Both the position numbers and the translations under genes were made by a program. The notes below the pieces were generated by a model. That model made no database searches. It worked only from the letters and a program-made list of their open reading frames with translations, and had not been told where the DNA came from. A DNA stretch of 64,000 nucleotides, taken from Serratia marcescens (GTDB lineage Bacteria; Pseudomonadota; Gammaproteobacteria; Enterobacterales; Enterobacteriaceae). Below are positions 38,262 through 48,533 of the stretch, one piece after another (within the stretch, counting starts at the first letter, position 1; each line of letters begins with the position of its first letter). The stretch lies in NCBI RefSeq assembly GCF_029846115.1, contig NZ_JARVZZ010000001.1, positions 3,968,001 to 4,032,000 on the forward strand, read 5' to 3'.

Positions 38262-38396
38262 ATGATTAAAGCGAAAAGCAACCGCAAGGCGCGCCGGTTA
38301 TTCGGTTTGACCCACTGGAAAAGCAACAAATTTAGCGTTTCTTTTACCGAGACGGCCGACGGCGGAAAATGGAAAGTGGTGAAGAAAAAGAAATAA
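38262..38396 (+). CDS. sra: Sra-like stationary-phase ribosome-associated protein (RpsV family)
   Basis: This 44-residue, very basic protein starts MIKAKSNRKARRLFGLTHWK and ends in KKKK. The N-terminal half matches E. coli Sra (protein D, S22), recalled as KSNRQARHILGLDHKISNQ: KSNR-x-AR-x-x-x-GL-x-H is shared and several other positions are similar. Sra associates with the 30S subunit in stationary phase. AGGAG eight bases before the ATG supports translation. It is shorter than the size at which automatic gene callers are reliable. It lies alone between fliR and the flgL terminator. Confidence 0.7.
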   Translation: MIKAKSNRKARRLFGLTHWKSNKFSVSFTETADGGKWKVVKKKK

Positions 38397-38669
38397 TACC
38401 GCTATTGATCATCAGGGAAATAATATCCCCTCACGATTTTTCCGCCGCTGAGTTCAATCATGCCGTTGCGCATTAAGCAGGGGTGACAATCTTATTATTT
38501 CTTTCCTGATGAAAAAAAGGCGCGTCGCCCAGTCAGTAGTGGGAGAACGAGCGACGCGCCAAACGAGTGCGCCCGGTTTCAAGAAGCCTCCCTCCCCGCG
38601 GGGCGGAGAGGGTATTTTCTAAGCGCACTAAAGGGAAACCCGTCGCGGTCAGGCAACGGGGTATTGCTC
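38397..38669. other. Intergenic region between the Sra-like gene and flgL
   Basis: It contains several GC-rich hairpins, of which the flgKL terminator (listed separately) is the clearest. A second, CCTC...CCCCGCGGGG...GAGG near 38587-38611, lies between that terminator and flgL and may add to termination or stabilise the flgL 3' end. No gene is supported. Confidence 0.5.
38512..38560 (-). terminator. Terminator of flgKL
   Basis: Perfect ten-base arms GGCGCGTCGC (38519-38528) and GCGACGCGCC (38551-38560) enclose 22 bases, and the minus strand continues with seven T. It lies about 110 bases beyond the flgL stop. The loop is long for a terminator, but the U tract supports it. Confidence 0.75.
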
Positions 38670-39629
38670 TTAACGATTCATCTGGAACAGCGACATGCCC
38701 TGCATATCGCTGAAGGTTTTATACGACGCCTGCAGCGCCGCCTGCTGCATGAAATAAGACGAGATAGACTCGGCCAGGTCGGCATCCGTCAACGCGCTCA
38801 TCTGGACCTGGTTGGTCATGTCTCGCTCTTTGCCGATGCTGTCCAGCTGATCCATTTCCTGCAGCTGGCTGCCCAGCTCGGCGCGCACGCTCAGCACGTT
38901 GTTGTAAGAGTTGTCCAGGCCGCGGTTGGCTTTCGCCAGCGCATCGTTCACCTGCTGCTTGGTGGCCTCATCGGCGCCCTGCAGCGGGATTTTCAGCGCG
39001 TTCAGCGCGATATCGATACTCTCGAACACGTTGCTGACCGGCGCGCTGCCGTCCGGCTCGGGCTTCGGGTTGCTGGTCAACGACATGAACACCGCGTTGC
39101 CGGTATGGCCGATGGTCATGGTGCGGTTGGCGTCCACTTTCTGCTGAACCGTCTTGTCCCCGCCCTGATAACTGACGGTGCCGCCGTTGTCGACGAATGG
39201 CGCCTTGTCGTTCACATATCCGCCGAACATATAGCGGCCGTTGCCGTCGGTGCTGTTGGCCTGGTTCAGCAGCTGATCTTTCAGCCCCTGCAGCTGGGTG
39301 GCCAACGACTGACGGTCGTTATCGCTTTCCGTGCCGCCGGCGTTGACGATCAACGCCTTCATGTCCGCGATAGTGGACGTCGCGCCGGCCAAGACCGTTT
39401 CTTCCATCGACACGTTTTGGCGAGCGAAGGTGCGCGCCAGCGTGTATTGGCTGTTTTCCGCCTGCGACTGCGACAACATCACCGCGCGCGACGCCGCCAG
39501 CGGATCGTCGGACGGGTTGATCACCCGCTTGCCGGAGGAAAGCTGCTCGGCCGCCTTCATGAACAGCGACTGGTTGCCCGTGATGCCGTTCATGTTCTGT
39601 TGGTACATCATGCTGGTGCTCATGCGCAT
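38670..39629 (-). CDS. flgL: FlgL, hook-filament junction protein (HAP3)
   Basis: The 319-residue protein shares flagellin-like ends (MRMSTSMMYQQNMNGITGNQSLFMKAAEQLSSGKRVINPSDDPLAASRA and AALQASYKTFSDMQGMSLFQMNR). It joins the FlgK ring to the filament. It follows flgK after 59 bases and is transcribed with it. Confidence 0.96.
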   Translation of the reverse strand: MRMSTSMMYQQNMNGITGNQSLFMKAAEQLSSGKRVINPSDDPLAASRAVMLSQSQAENSQYTLARTFARQNVSMEETVLAGATSTIADMKALIVNAGGTESDNDRQSLATQLQGLKDQLLNQANSTDGNGRYMFGGYVNDKAPFVDNGGTVSYQGGDKTVQQKVDANRTMTIGHTGNAVFMSLTSNPKPEPDGSAPVSNVFESIDIALNALKIPLQGADEATKQQVNDALAKANRGLDNSYNNVLSVRAELGSQLQEMDQLDSIGKERDMTNQVQMSALTDADLAESISSYFMQQAALQASYKTFSDMQGMSLFQMNR

Positions 39630-39688
39630 GCTGTGGGTTCCTTACTCTGAGCGACCGGCGCCGTTATCGGTGCCGGTTAACAATAAAA

Positions 39689-41338
39689 TCAACGAATATT
39701 CAGCAGCGCGTCGAACAGCGAGCTGGCGGTCTGAATCACCTGCGCGTTGGCCATGTAGTACTGTTGGAAACGCAACAGTTCACCGTACTCTTCGTCAAGG
39801 TTGACGCCGGACATCGACTGCTGTTGCGCGCCCAGTTGCGTCACGATCTTGGCCTGCGACGTGGCAATGGCCTTGGCGGCAGCGGTCTGGTTGCCGACGC
39901 CGCTGACGATGCCGGCGTAAGCGCCGCTCAGGGTCGCCTTGCCGTCCACCAGGTTTTTGGTTTGCAGATCCAGCAGCTTCTTGGCGTTTTCGTTATCGCC
40001 GCGGCCGCTGTCGTCTTTACCGGCGGCGGCGATCTTGGACGAATCGGTGATGGCCACTTTCAGGTTACCCGCCACGTCGCTGACCGGCTTCACGGTGAAG
40101 CTGTCTTTGGCCTGCGCATTGCCGTCGATGCTCACTTCCAACCCGTCGAAGTTCAGCGTCGGTTTGCCGTCCGCGCTGGTGCCCGGCGTGGCGTTGACTT
40201 TCACGTTGTCCGGCAGGCGGCTGACCTGCCAGTTGCTGCCGTCGAACTCGACGCGGTAATCGTTGGCCTTCACCTTGCCGGTGTCGGTGTAAGCGACCGA
40301 CAGCGACGCGTCGCCGGTGTTACGGGTGTTATCCACCACCCGGCCGCCGCTGAAGCTGAAGAAGTCGCCGCCCGCATCACCGTTCAGATCGAAACCGGCG
40401 CGATGCTGCTGATTGAAGCTGTCCGCCATCGCCAGCGCCAACTGGCCCAGCTGATTGCGCACGCCATCCAGCGTTTCGCTGCGGAATTTCAGCACGCCGC
40501 TCAGCGTGCCGCTGGTGATCTGGCCTTCCGGCACTTCGCTGGCGCCATTGCCGCGGTTATAACCGATGGTCAGACGGGAAGGATCGCTGCTGGAAGGCAC
40601 GGCTTCTACCTGATAGGTGTTGCTGCCCTGCACCAGGGTCAAACCGTTGGCGAAGGAGACGGTATACGCATCGCCGTCCTGTTGCGTGACCTGTACGCCC
40701 ACCAGTTGGTTCAGCTCGGTGACCAGCTGATCGCGCTGATCCAGCAACGCATTCGGCTCGCCGCCGGCGCTGCCGCGCAAACGGGTGATCTCGTCGTTCA
40801 GCTTGGCGATCTGTTGGCCGTAGCTGTTAATCTGCTGCGCCGTATCGCTGATCTGCTGATTAACGCCGTTGTCCATGTCGCGCAGGAATTTGTCGGTGTT
40901 GTTGAACTGGTTCACCAGGCCGTTGGCCTTGCCCAGCACCGTCTGGCGCGCGGCGTCGTCACCGGCGTTGCTCACCAGGTTCTGCAGGTTGGTGAAGAAA
41001 TCCTGCATGTTGGTCGACAGCGGGTTGGTTTTGCTCGCCAGCAGGTTATCGATCTGCGAAATCTTCTCGTAATAGGCGTTTTGCGCCCCGAACGCGCTTT
41101 GCGCGCCGCGCAGCTGGTTGGTGATGAACTGGTTGTACTCGCGGTTGACGCTGGTGACGGTCACGCCGTTGCCGATAAATCCGCTCATGGTGGCCATGCC
41201 GCCGTTCTGCGCCAGGATCGCGGTCTGGCGGTTGTAGCCCGCCACGTTGTAGTTGGAGATGTTGTTGCTGACGGTACTGAGCGCCACCTGAGCCGCATTC
41301 AGCCCGCTCATCGCGGTATTGATTAAGCTATTGGACAT
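39689..41338 (-). CDS. flgK: FlgK, hook-filament junction protein (HAP1)
   Basis: The 549-residue protein begins SNSLINTAMSGLNAAQVALSTVSNNISNYNVAGYNRQ, the axial-protein N-terminal motif, and ends AQVIQTASSLFDALLNIR. It forms the first junction ring on the hook. A sigma-28 promoter lies about 80-107 bases upstream, consistent with late expression of flgKL, in addition to read-through from flgJ. Confidence 0.96.
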   Translation of the reverse strand: MSNSLINTAMSGLNAAQVALSTVSNNISNYNVAGYNRQTAILAQNGGMATMSGFIGNGVTVTSVNREYNQFITNQLRGAQSAFGAQNAYYEKISQIDNLLASKTNPLSTNMQDFFTNLQNLVSNAGDDAARQTVLGKANGLVNQFNNTDKFLRDMDNGVNQQISDTAQQINSYGQQIAKLNDEITRLRGSAGGEPNALLDQRDQLVTELNQLVGVQVTQQDGDAYTVSFANGLTLVQGSNTYQVEAVPSSSDPSRLTIGYNRGNGASEVPEGQITSGTLSGVLKFRSETLDGVRNQLGQLALAMADSFNQQHRAGFDLNGDAGGDFFSFSGGRVVDNTRNTGDASLSVAYTDTGKVKANDYRVEFDGSNWQVSRLPDNVKVNATPGTSADGKPTLNFDGLEVSIDGNAQAKDSFTVKPVSDVAGNLKVAITDSSKIAAAGKDDSGRGDNENAKKLLDLQTKNLVDGKATLSGAYAGIVSGVGNQTAAAKAIATSQAKIVTQLGAQQQSMSGVNLDEEYGELLRFQQYYMANAQVIQTASSLFDALLNIR

Positions 41339-41418
41339 CGGAATTCCTTATGCTGCGGCGCCGGTGGCCCACAGGGTTCTAATTGAGCTGCTGAGCCTGT
41401 TCGCTCAGCCTGTTTCGG

Positions 41419-41445
41419 TTATCGGCCAAAATGGGAAGAACTTGA
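41419..41445 (-). promoter_or_regulatory. Sigma-28 promoter of flgKL
   Basis: On the minus strand TCAA, 15 bases, then GCCGATAA: the -10 is perfect and the -35 differs from TAAA at one position. It lies in the 273-base gap between flgJ and flgK. Confidence 0.85.
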
Positions 41446-41579
41446 GGAAAAAAAGCGGCAATGCGGTCAGCATTCATTACCGCCTATCCCCTAAATAATT
41501 GGCGCCGCAGAAAGGCGATAAGCAAAGGCGTCCCCGGGAGCCTGGTTAAGCCAAGTGACCGGGGCGAGCTTGTGCAATC

Positions 41580-41595
41580 AACGCCGCAGCGGCGT
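41580..41595 (-). terminator. Hairpin downstream of flgJ
   Basis: ACGCCGC and GCGGCGT are separated by one base, so a few inner pairs must open; it begins 17 bases past the flgJ stop. A second GC-rich inverted repeat CCCCGG/CCGGGG follows at about 41531-41563. There is no strong T run, so partial termination or processing is more likely than full termination. Confidence 0.4.
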
Positions 41596-41611
41596 CAAGA
41601 ATGACGGGGAT

Positions 41612-42556
41612 TTAGAACAAATCTTTCAGATCGTGAGTGTAAGCTTTCACCGCCTGTTCCCCCGCGTTCTTCATCTGCTGAATCACGCTGACCAGTTTGC
41701 TGGCGTACTGCGGGTCGGTGGCGTACCCGGCGCGTTGCAGCGCATGCGCCGCCTGCTCCGGGCTGCGCGCGGCGGCCACGTCGGCGTAGCGCGGGTTGTT
41801 GGTCAGCAGCTTGACGTAATCGGCGATCGCCTCGACGTACGAGCCGTAGACGCGGAACTTCGCCTTCACCTTCTTCGCCGCGCCCTGTTCGAACTCGGTG
41901 GTGGTGATCTCCGTCACCGGCCCGTTCCAGCTGCCGCCGGCCTTGATGCCGAACAGGTTGTAGCTCGGCGTGCCGTCTGAGGTCGGGATCTCGCGCTGCC
42001 CCCAGCCAGACTCCAGCGCCGCCTGCGCGACGATCAGCTGATGCGGAATGCCGCTCTGCTGGCTGGCGACCTTCGCCGGTATCGACAGGCGAGCGACGAA
42101 GTTGCCGTTGTTGAGCGATAGCGGCGCGGCGGCAGGCGGGGCTTTCGGCATCGCGCGGCGCACCATCAGCTCCAGCGCCTGGTTCGGCAACGTTTGCAGC
42201 ACCTCGTTGTCCAGCGCCATCGGCGACAGGCCCGCCGTTTCGCTCGGCACCGTGTTGGCGTTGCTCATCTGCTTGACCATCATGTCGGCCAGCCCCAGCC
42301 CTTTTTGCGACATCTGCTGGGCGATTTGCTGGTCGTACATCGAGGTATAGAGCCGCGTTTGATCGCTGCTCAATACCCCGTCCTGCGGCAAGGCGGAACG
42401 CATGCTTTTCAGCATCATCTGCACGAACATGCCTTCTACCTGCTGGGCCACCTGCTTGAGGTTGCCCTGCGGGTCGGCCGCCGCATCGCGCTTGAGGCCA
42501 TTCAGCGCCTGGGCGTCATAGGCCGCGCCCGACATCGCCATCAGATCGCCGGCCAT
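41612..42556 (-). CDS. flgJ: FlgJ, rod cap and peptidoglycan hydrolase
   Basis: The 314-residue protein has an N-terminal rod-capping domain (about 1-120, VEGMFVQMMLKSMRSALPQDGVLSSDQTRLYTSMYDQQIAQQMS). The C-terminal glucosaminidase/muramidase domain (about 155-310) has the catalytic Glu in LIVAQAALESGWGQREI and typical YNLFGIKAGGSW and FRVYGSYVEAIADYVKLLTNNPRY. It opens the cell wall for the rod. It is coupled to flgI by TGATG. Confidence 0.96.
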   Translation of the reverse strand: MAGDLMAMSGAAYDAQALNGLKRDAAADPQGNLKQVAQQVEGMFVQMMLKSMRSALPQDGVLSSDQTRLYTSMYDQQIAQQMSQKGLGLADMMVKQMSNANTVPSETAGLSPMALDNEVLQTLPNQALELMVRRAMPKAPPAAAPLSLNNGNFVARLSIPAKVASQQSGIPHQLIVAQAALESGWGQREIPTSDGTPSYNLFGIKAGGSWNGPVTEITTTEFEQGAAKKVKAKFRVYGSYVEAIADYVKLLTNNPRYADVAAARSPEQAAHALQRAGYATDPQYASKLVSVIQQMKNAGEQAVKAYTHDLKDLF

Positions 42557-43656
42557 CAGATGATTTCCAGCTTGGCGCGCAGACAGCCGGCGCTCTGCAT
42601 CGCCTGCAGGATCGACATCAGATCGATAGGCGTGGCACCCAGCGCGTTCAGCGCGCGGATCACGTTGTTCAGGTTGGCGCTGGCGTTCACCTTCTGCAGC
42701 GATCCGCCCTGCTGTTGCACCGAAATCTGGGTGTTTGGCGTCACCACCGTCTGGCCGCCGCCGAACGGCGTCGTCGGCTGGCTGACGGTGTTCTGCCGAT
42801 CGACCACCACCGACAGATTACCTTGGGCGACGGCGCAAGAGTCGAGGATCACATCGCGGTTCATCACCACCGAACCGGTGCGCGAGTTGATGATCACTTT
42901 GGCGTCCATCGCCCCGACGTTGACGGTGATGTTTTGAATCTCCGCCAGGAAGCGCACCTGAGAGCTGTTGCCCTGCGGCACCAGCACCTGGATCGTGCGG
43001 GCGTCGAGCGGCGTCGCGGTGCCGCCGCCGCGTTGGCGGTTGATGGCGTCGCTGATCTGCTGCGCCAGCGTGAAATCTTCGTCGTTTAGCTGCAGGTTGA
43101 GAACGCCACCGCTGCCGAAGGTGGTCGGCAGCTCACGCTCGATGGTAGCCCCGTTGCTGATGCGCCCGCCCGCCAGCTGGTTGACCTGCACGCTGCTGCC
43201 GCCGGCCGCCGCGCCTGCGCCGCCGACCAGCACGTTGCCCTGCGCCAGCGCATAAACCTGGTTATCCACGCCTTTGAGCGGCGTCATCAGCAGGGTGCCG
43301 CCACGCAGGCTCTTGGCGTTGCCCATCGAAGAAACCACCACGTCGATGTTCTGCCCAGCGCGTGAGAACGGCGGCAGTTTGGCGGTCACCATGACCGCCG
43401 CCACGTTTTTCAACTGCATGTTGGTGCCCGGCGGCACGGTGATGCCCAGCTGCGACAGCATGTTGCTCAGGCTTTGGGTGGTGAACGGCGTCTGCATGGT
43501 CTGGTCGCCGGAGCCGTCCAGCCCCACCACCAGGCCGTAGCCGATCAGGGCGTTGTCTCGCACGCCCTGCACCGTCACCAGATCGCGGATGCGCTCCGCC
43601 GCCGCCGGCAGACTCATCGTTCCGATCAGCAAAGCCATCAGGATTTTTTTTGTCAT
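42556..43656 (-). CDS. flgI: FlgI, P-ring protein
   Basis: The 366-residue periplasmic protein has a signal peptide ([18 protein letters not shown]) and the P-ring start [31 protein letters not shown]. It forms the P ring around the rod in the peptidoglycan. The frame extends to 43680, but GAGGTT lies just before the ATG at 43656, giving a normal signal peptide. A 145-base gap containing a palindromic element separates it from flgH. Confidence 0.96.
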   Translation of the reverse strand: MTKKILMALLIGTMSLPAAAERIRDLVTVQGVRDNALIGYGLVVGLDGSGDQTMQTPFTTQSLSNMLSQLGITVPPGTNMQLKNVAAVMVTAKLPPFSRAGQNIDVVVSSMGNAKSLRGGTLLMTPLKGVDNQVYALAQGNVLVGGAGAAAGGSSVQVNQLAGGRISNGATIERELPTTFGSGGVLNLQLNDEDFTLAQQISDAINRQRGGGTATPLDARTIQVLVPQGNSSQVRFLAEIQNITVNVGAMDAKVIINSRTGSVVMNRDVILDSCAVAQGNLSVVVDRQNTVSQPTTPFGGGQTVVTPNTQISVQQQGGSLQKVNASANLNNVIRALNALGATPIDLMSILQAMQSAGCLRAKLEII

Positions 43657-43682
43657 TAGAACCTCATTCGCCTTAGCCAAAA

Positions 43683-43796
43683 GGCGTTATTGTCGCAGGC
43701 AGTTTGAGGGCGGACAGCGCGCAGGAAACGGAGCGTACACGCAGTACGTGACGTTTCCGAGCACTGCCCAACCTCAAAATGGCAAGTAAAATAGCC
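43683..43796. repeat. Long imperfect palindromic element between flgH and flgI
   Basis: About 114 bases form one extended imperfect palindrome. The outer arms are GGCGTTATT (43683-43691) and AATAGCC (43790-43796). Next come TTTGAGG (43703-43709) with CCTCAAA (43772-43778), and GGAAACG (43724-43730) with CGTTTCC (43752-43758). The centre is CGTAC (43734-43738) with GTACG (43744-43748) and a five-base loop. The size and layout resemble enterobacterial intergenic repeats such as ERIC, but the sequence is not the ERIC consensus I remember. Only one copy is seen in this window. Confidence 0.7.
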
Positions 43797-43801
43797 TGTA
43801 C

Positions 43802-44521
43802 TCAAAACGGTGAAACATTTAAGAAGAAGCGCTGCAGCCAGCCCATGGTCTGCGCTTCGTTAATATAGCCATTGCCGACGTATTCGATACGTGCGTCCGC
43901 CACCTGCGTCGAAGTGACCGAGTTGTTGCCGCTGATGGTGCGCGGGTTGACGACGCCGGAGAAGCGGATGAATTCGGTGCCCTGGTTGATGGCGATCTGC
44001 TTTTCCCCCACCACGTGCAGGTTGCCGTTGGCCAGCACCTGGTTGACCGTCACCGTAATGGTGCCGTTAAAGGTGTTGTTGGCGTTGGCGCCGCCCTTGC
44101 CGCCGAAGGTACTGTCACCGGAAATGTCCATATCGGCGCGCGCATTGCCCAACAGGCCGTCGAGGTAACGCGGCGAGGTGGCGACGCCGAACTTGCTGGC
44201 GCCGTTGCGGCTGGCGTTGGCGGAGGAGCTTTTGCTGGCGCTGACGTTTTCCTGCAGCACGATGGTCAGGGTGTCGCCGACGTTGCGCGGACGGCGGTCT
44301 TCGAACAGCGGCTGGTAGCCGTAGTTCATCGGCTGCACCGTCTGGAAGATCGAGCCGTTCGGCATCGGCGCGCTGGCCGGCGCGGGCTGCGCCGTGGTCG
44401 CGCCGTCCACCAGCGATTTGTGCGGGATATAGGCGCAGCCGCTCAGCGTCAGCATCACCATTCCTGCCAGCCAGCGTTGTCCCTGCCGCGGCAGGATTGC
44501 CATCGAATATGTGGTTACCAC
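43802..44521 (-). CDS. flgH: FlgH, L-ring lipoprotein
   Basis: The 239-residue outer-membrane lipoprotein has the lipobox LSGC (Cys at about residue 29). L-ring sequences such as [38 protein letters not shown] are close to E. coli FlgH. It forms the L ring. The start is uncertain: GTG at 44521 has AAGG eight bases upstream and is used, while ATG at 44503 would shorten the signal peptide by six residues. Confidence 0.94.
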   Translation of the reverse strand: MVTTYSMAILPRQGQRWLAGMVMLTLSGCAYIPHKSLVDGATTAQPAPASAPMPNGSIFQTVQPMNYGYQPLFEDRRPRNVGDTLTIVLQENVSASKSSSANASRNGASKFGVATSPRYLDGLLGNARADMDISGDSTFGGKGGANANNTFNGTITVTVNQVLANGNLHVVGEKQIAINQGTEFIRFSGVVNPRTISGNNSVTSTQVADARIEYVGNGYINEAQTMGWLQRFFLNVSPF

Positions 44522-44586
44522 GGGTATCGCCTTTGTTTCACGAAAGAGAATGACGGGCGCGGCAAGCCGGGCCCGTCAATGACAGA

Positions 44587-45372
<786 letters not shown>

Positions 45373-45387
45373 TTATTTCCTTGCTGC

Positions 45388-46143
45388 TTAACTCATTGAG
45401 AGCAGTGAGTTGGCACGCTGTTCGTTTTCATCCACGCTGTGGATGACCTTCATTTGCATTTCAAAACGGCGGGCGTTGGCGATCATGTCGACCATAGTCT
45501 CCATCGGCTTGACGTTGCTGCCCTCCAGCACGCCCGGCATCACCCGCACCTGCGGGTCGTTTTGCAACTGATTGCCGCGCTGCTGTTGAGTTTCCGGCGT
45601 CAGGCGGAACAGCCCGTCGTCACCGCGCATCACTTCGCGTGCATCGGCTTTCACCAGCTTCAGGCGGCCGATCTGCGCGATGGTGTTCGGCGGATCGCCG
45701 GCGTTCAGCGCCGAAATGGTGCCGTCGGCCGCGATGGTGATCTCCGCCGACGGCGGCACCTCGATCGGGCCACCGTCACCCATCACCGGCAATCCCTGCA
45801 CCGTCAACTGCCCGGTGGAGGAAATCTGAATGTTGCCGTTGCGGGTATAGGCCTCACCGCCACCCGGCAGGCTCACCGCCAGGAAACCGTCCTGCTGCAG
45901 CGCCACGTCCAGCGGACGCGCGGTGTAGTTCAGCGCCCCCTGGCTCATGTCGGCGCCCGGCGTCGAGGCGGTCACCAACGTGCGCGTTGCCAGGCTCGGC
46001 CCGTCGACCGGCACCGCGCGCAATGCGGCGAGCTGGGCGCGAAAACCCGGCGTCGACGCGTTGGCCAGGTTGTTGGCGGTGATGGACTGCTGCTCCAGCG
46101 TTTGGCGCGCCGCGCCCATCGCGGTATAAATCGCGTGATCCAT
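45388..46143 (-). CDS. flgF: FlgF, proximal rod protein
   Basis: The 251-residue axial protein begins MDHAIYTAMGAARQTLEQQSITANNLANASTPGFRAQLAALR. It has the conserved TARPLDVALQQDGFLAVS segment and the C-terminal METMVDMIANARRFEMQMKVIHSVDENEQRANSLLSMS. It forms part of the proximal rod. Confidence 0.97.
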   Translation of the reverse strand: MDHAIYTAMGAARQTLEQQSITANNLANASTPGFRAQLAALRAVPVDGPSLATRTLVTASTPGADMSQGALNYTARPLDVALQQDGFLAVSLPGGGEAYTRNGNIQISSTGQLTVQGLPVMGDGGPIEVPPSAEITIAADGTISALNAGDPPNTIAQIGRLKLVKADAREVMRGDDGLFRLTPETQQQRGNQLQNDPQVRVMPGVLEGSNVKPMETMVDMIANARRFEMQMKVIHSVDENEQRANSLLSMS

Positions 46144-46155
46144 AACTTGGCCCTA

Positions 46156-47379
46156 TTAGCGCAGGCTAACCAGCGTCTGCAGTATGGAGTCCTGCGTCTT
46201 GATGGTCTGGGCGTTGGACTGGTAGTTACGCTGCGCGACGATCATGTTCACCAGCTCCTGGCTCAGATCGACGTTGGAAGATTCCAGCGCGCCACTGGTC
46301 AGCTTTCCTAAGCCGCCGCCGCCCGCAAGACCGACACGCGGCTGGCCGGACGCGCCGGTTTCCTGCCAAACGTTATCGCCCTGCGACGCCAGCCCTTCCG
46401 GGTTGGAGAAGTTAGCCATGACGATCTGGCCCAACAGCTGGGTCTGCTGGTTGGAATAGACCCCCATGATGGTGCCGTCGTTGTTGATCTGATAGCCCGT
46501 GTATTCACCGGCGGCATAACCGTCCTGCGATACTTTGCTCACCGAGTCGCTGCTCACGTTCTGCTGCATGCTGCCAGCGAAGCTCAGGGTAAAGTTTTGC
46601 GCCGGCGCACCGTCTTTGGCGGTCATCGGGATCACCATGCTGAACTCGCCCGGCGCACCGTTGGTGCTGGTGGTTTTCACCAGGCTGCCGCTGGTGTTGA
46701 ACTCCATGGTGCCGGCGTTCACTGGCGCGGCGCTACCATCCTGGGTATAGACCTGCCACTTGTTGTCTTCAGTCTTCACGAAGTAGGCGTTGATGTTGTG
46801 CGCGTTACCCAGAGAATCGTAGGCGGTGATGGTATTGGTATAGTTGTAGCTGTCCTGTTTGGTCGGATCGAAGGTCTTGTTTTTCGGCACTTCATGGGTC
46901 GACATCAGGTTGGCGACCATCTGGCCGGAGGTGGACGCCTTGGCGTTCATCATGCCTTCAGGAATGCTCAACGGCACCGGGTTGGCGCCCTGCTGAATGG
47001 TCGGTGGGGAGCCGGCCGCCGGGTAACCGGTCAGCTGCAGGCCCTGCATGTTGGTCAGATTGCGATTTTCGTCCAGCTTGAACTGGCCGTTGCGGGTATA
47101 GAAGATGCCGCCGTCTTTATCCTGCATGCGGAAAAAGCCGTTGCCGTTGATGGCCACATCCAATGAACGGCTGGTGCCGGTGGTGGTGCCGCCCTTGAAG
47201 TTCTGGGTGATGCCGGACACTTTAACGCCCAGCCCGACCTGCGAACCGGCGAACATGTCGGCGAAGGACACGCTGCCGGATTTGAAGCCCGCGGTCGCGG
47301 AGTTGGCGATGTTGTTACCGATCACATCAAGGTTGGTTGCTGCCGCGTTCAAGCCGCTGACTGCCTGAGAAAAAGCCAT
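46156..47379 (-). CDS. flgE: FlgE, hook protein
   Basis: The 407-residue hook subunit begins MAFSQAVSGLNAAATNLDVIGNNIANSATAGFKSGSVSFADMF. It ends LSQELVNMIVAQRNYQSNAQTIKTQDSILQTLVSLR. The length matches E. coli FlgE closely. It polymerises under the FlgD cap to a length set by FliK. Confidence 0.97.
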   Translation of the reverse strand: MAFSQAVSGLNAAATNLDVIGNNIANSATAGFKSGSVSFADMFAGSQVGLGVKVSGITQNFKGGTTTGTSRSLDVAINGNGFFRMQDKDGGIFYTRNGQFKLDENRNLTNMQGLQLTGYPAAGSPPTIQQGANPVPLSIPEGMMNAKASTSGQMVANLMSTHEVPKNKTFDPTKQDSYNYTNTITAYDSLGNAHNINAYFVKTEDNKWQVYTQDGSAAPVNAGTMEFNTSGSLVKTTSTNGAPGEFSMVIPMTAKDGAPAQNFTLSFAGSMQQNVSSDSVSKVSQDGYAAGEYTGYQINNDGTIMGVYSNQQTQLLGQIVMANFSNPEGLASQGDNVWQETGASGQPRVGLAGGGGLGKLTSGALESSNVDLSQELVNMIVAQRNYQSNAQTIKTQDSILQTLVSLR

Positions 47380-47433
47380 GTTATTCTCCGAATAGTGGTC
47401 AGGCTATCGTCCGATTGAGCCTGATGCTTGGGG

Positions 47434-48111
47434 TTATAAGATCTGTCGCACGTCTTCCAGGGTGGCGTTGCCCGCCAGGCCAAGATCCAGCTTGGCGCCG
47501 TTGCCGTCGCGGATCACGCCGTTGACCAGCCCGAAGTGCAGGCTACGCGCCACCAACTGCTCGCCGTTGCCTTTGGCGTTAATCGCCACTTTGTAGGCGC
47601 CGTCTGGCGCGGTAGAGCCGTCATCCAGCGAACCGTCCCAGGTGAAGGCATGCACGCCGGCGGTCAGGCCGCCGATTTCGATGGTGCGCACCACCTGCCC
47701 GCTGGCGTTGGTGATGGTGGCAGTCACCTGATCGGCGGCGCGCTCCAGTTCCACGCCGAACGGCGTGGTGCTGACCTTGCCGTCCTTGCTGCCGACCAGA
47801 ATGTTGTTGCCCGGCACCATTACGCCGTGACCGATCAGCGCAGTCGCCTGCAGCGACTGGTTGCTGTTGATCTGACCGGAGATCGATCCCAGCGTGGTGT
47901 TGAGTTTTTCGATACCCTGAACGGTGTTGATCTGCGCCAGCTGCGAAGTCAGTTCGTTGTTCTGCATCGGATTGGTCGGATCCTGGTTTTTCAACTGCGC
48001 CACCAGCAGCGTCAGGAAGCTGTTGTGCAGATCCTGGCTGTTGGTATTTTTGCTGTTGTTACCGATGACGGTGTTGTCCAACGACTCGTTCGTGGTTGCG
48101 GCAATAGCCAT
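47434..48111 (-). CDS. flgD: FlgD, hook-capping protein
   Basis: The 225-residue protein has the conserved N-terminal LHNSFLTLLVAQLKNQDPTNPMQNNELTSQLAQINTVQGIEKLN. A C-terminal Ig/TUDOR-like part follows (FTWDGSLDDGSTAPDGAYKVAINAKGNGE). It caps the growing hook and is discarded afterwards. Confidence 0.96.
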   Translation of the reverse strand: MAIAATTNESLDNTVIGNNSKNTNSQDLHNSFLTLLVAQLKNQDPTNPMQNNELTSQLAQINTVQGIEKLNTTLGSISGQINSNQSLQATALIGHGVMVPGNNILVGSKDGKVSTTPFGVELERAADQVTATITNASGQVVRTIEIGGLTAGVHAFTWDGSLDDGSTAPDGAYKVAINAKGNGEQLVARSLHFGLVNGVIRDGNGAKLDLGLAGNATLEDVRQIL

Positions 48112-48123
48112 GGGAACCTCCGG

Positions 48124-48528
48124 TTACTGACCCAGCGTCAGGGTTTTCATCATCATCGACTTGGTGGTGTTGAGCACCTCGACGTTGGCCTGGTAGCTGC
48201 GGGAAGCGGAGATGGTGTTGACCATTTCCCCCACTACGTCGACGTTCGGCATGCGCACGTAGCCCTTGGCGTCCGCCAGCGGGTTGCCCGGCTGGTACAC
48301 CAGACGCTCGGGCGCCGGATCGTCCACCACCTGGGCGACGCGCACGCCGCCGGTCGGCTGCCCAGGCGCCGCCGCGACCTGGAACACCACCTGTTTGGCG
48401 CGGTAAGGCTCGCCGTCCGGGCCGGTCACGCTGTCGGCGTTGGCCATGTTGCTGGCGCTGACGTTCATGCGCTGGGATTGCGCCGATAGCGCCGAGCCGG
48501 AGATATCAAAAATGTTCAGTAAAGACAT
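48124..48528 (-). CDS. flgC: FlgC, proximal rod protein
   Basis: The 134-residue rod protein begins [45 protein letters not shown]. It ends [32 protein letters not shown]. The length is as in E. coli. It is five bases downstream of flgB. Confidence 0.97.
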   Translation of the reverse strand: MSLLNIFDISGSALSAQSQRMNVSASNMANADSVTGPDGEPYRAKQVVFQVAAAPGQPTGGVRVAQVVDDPAPERLVYQPGNPLADAKGYVRMPNVDVVGEMVNTISASRSYQANVEVLNTTKSMMMKTLTLGQ

Positions 48529-48533
48529 GCGCC

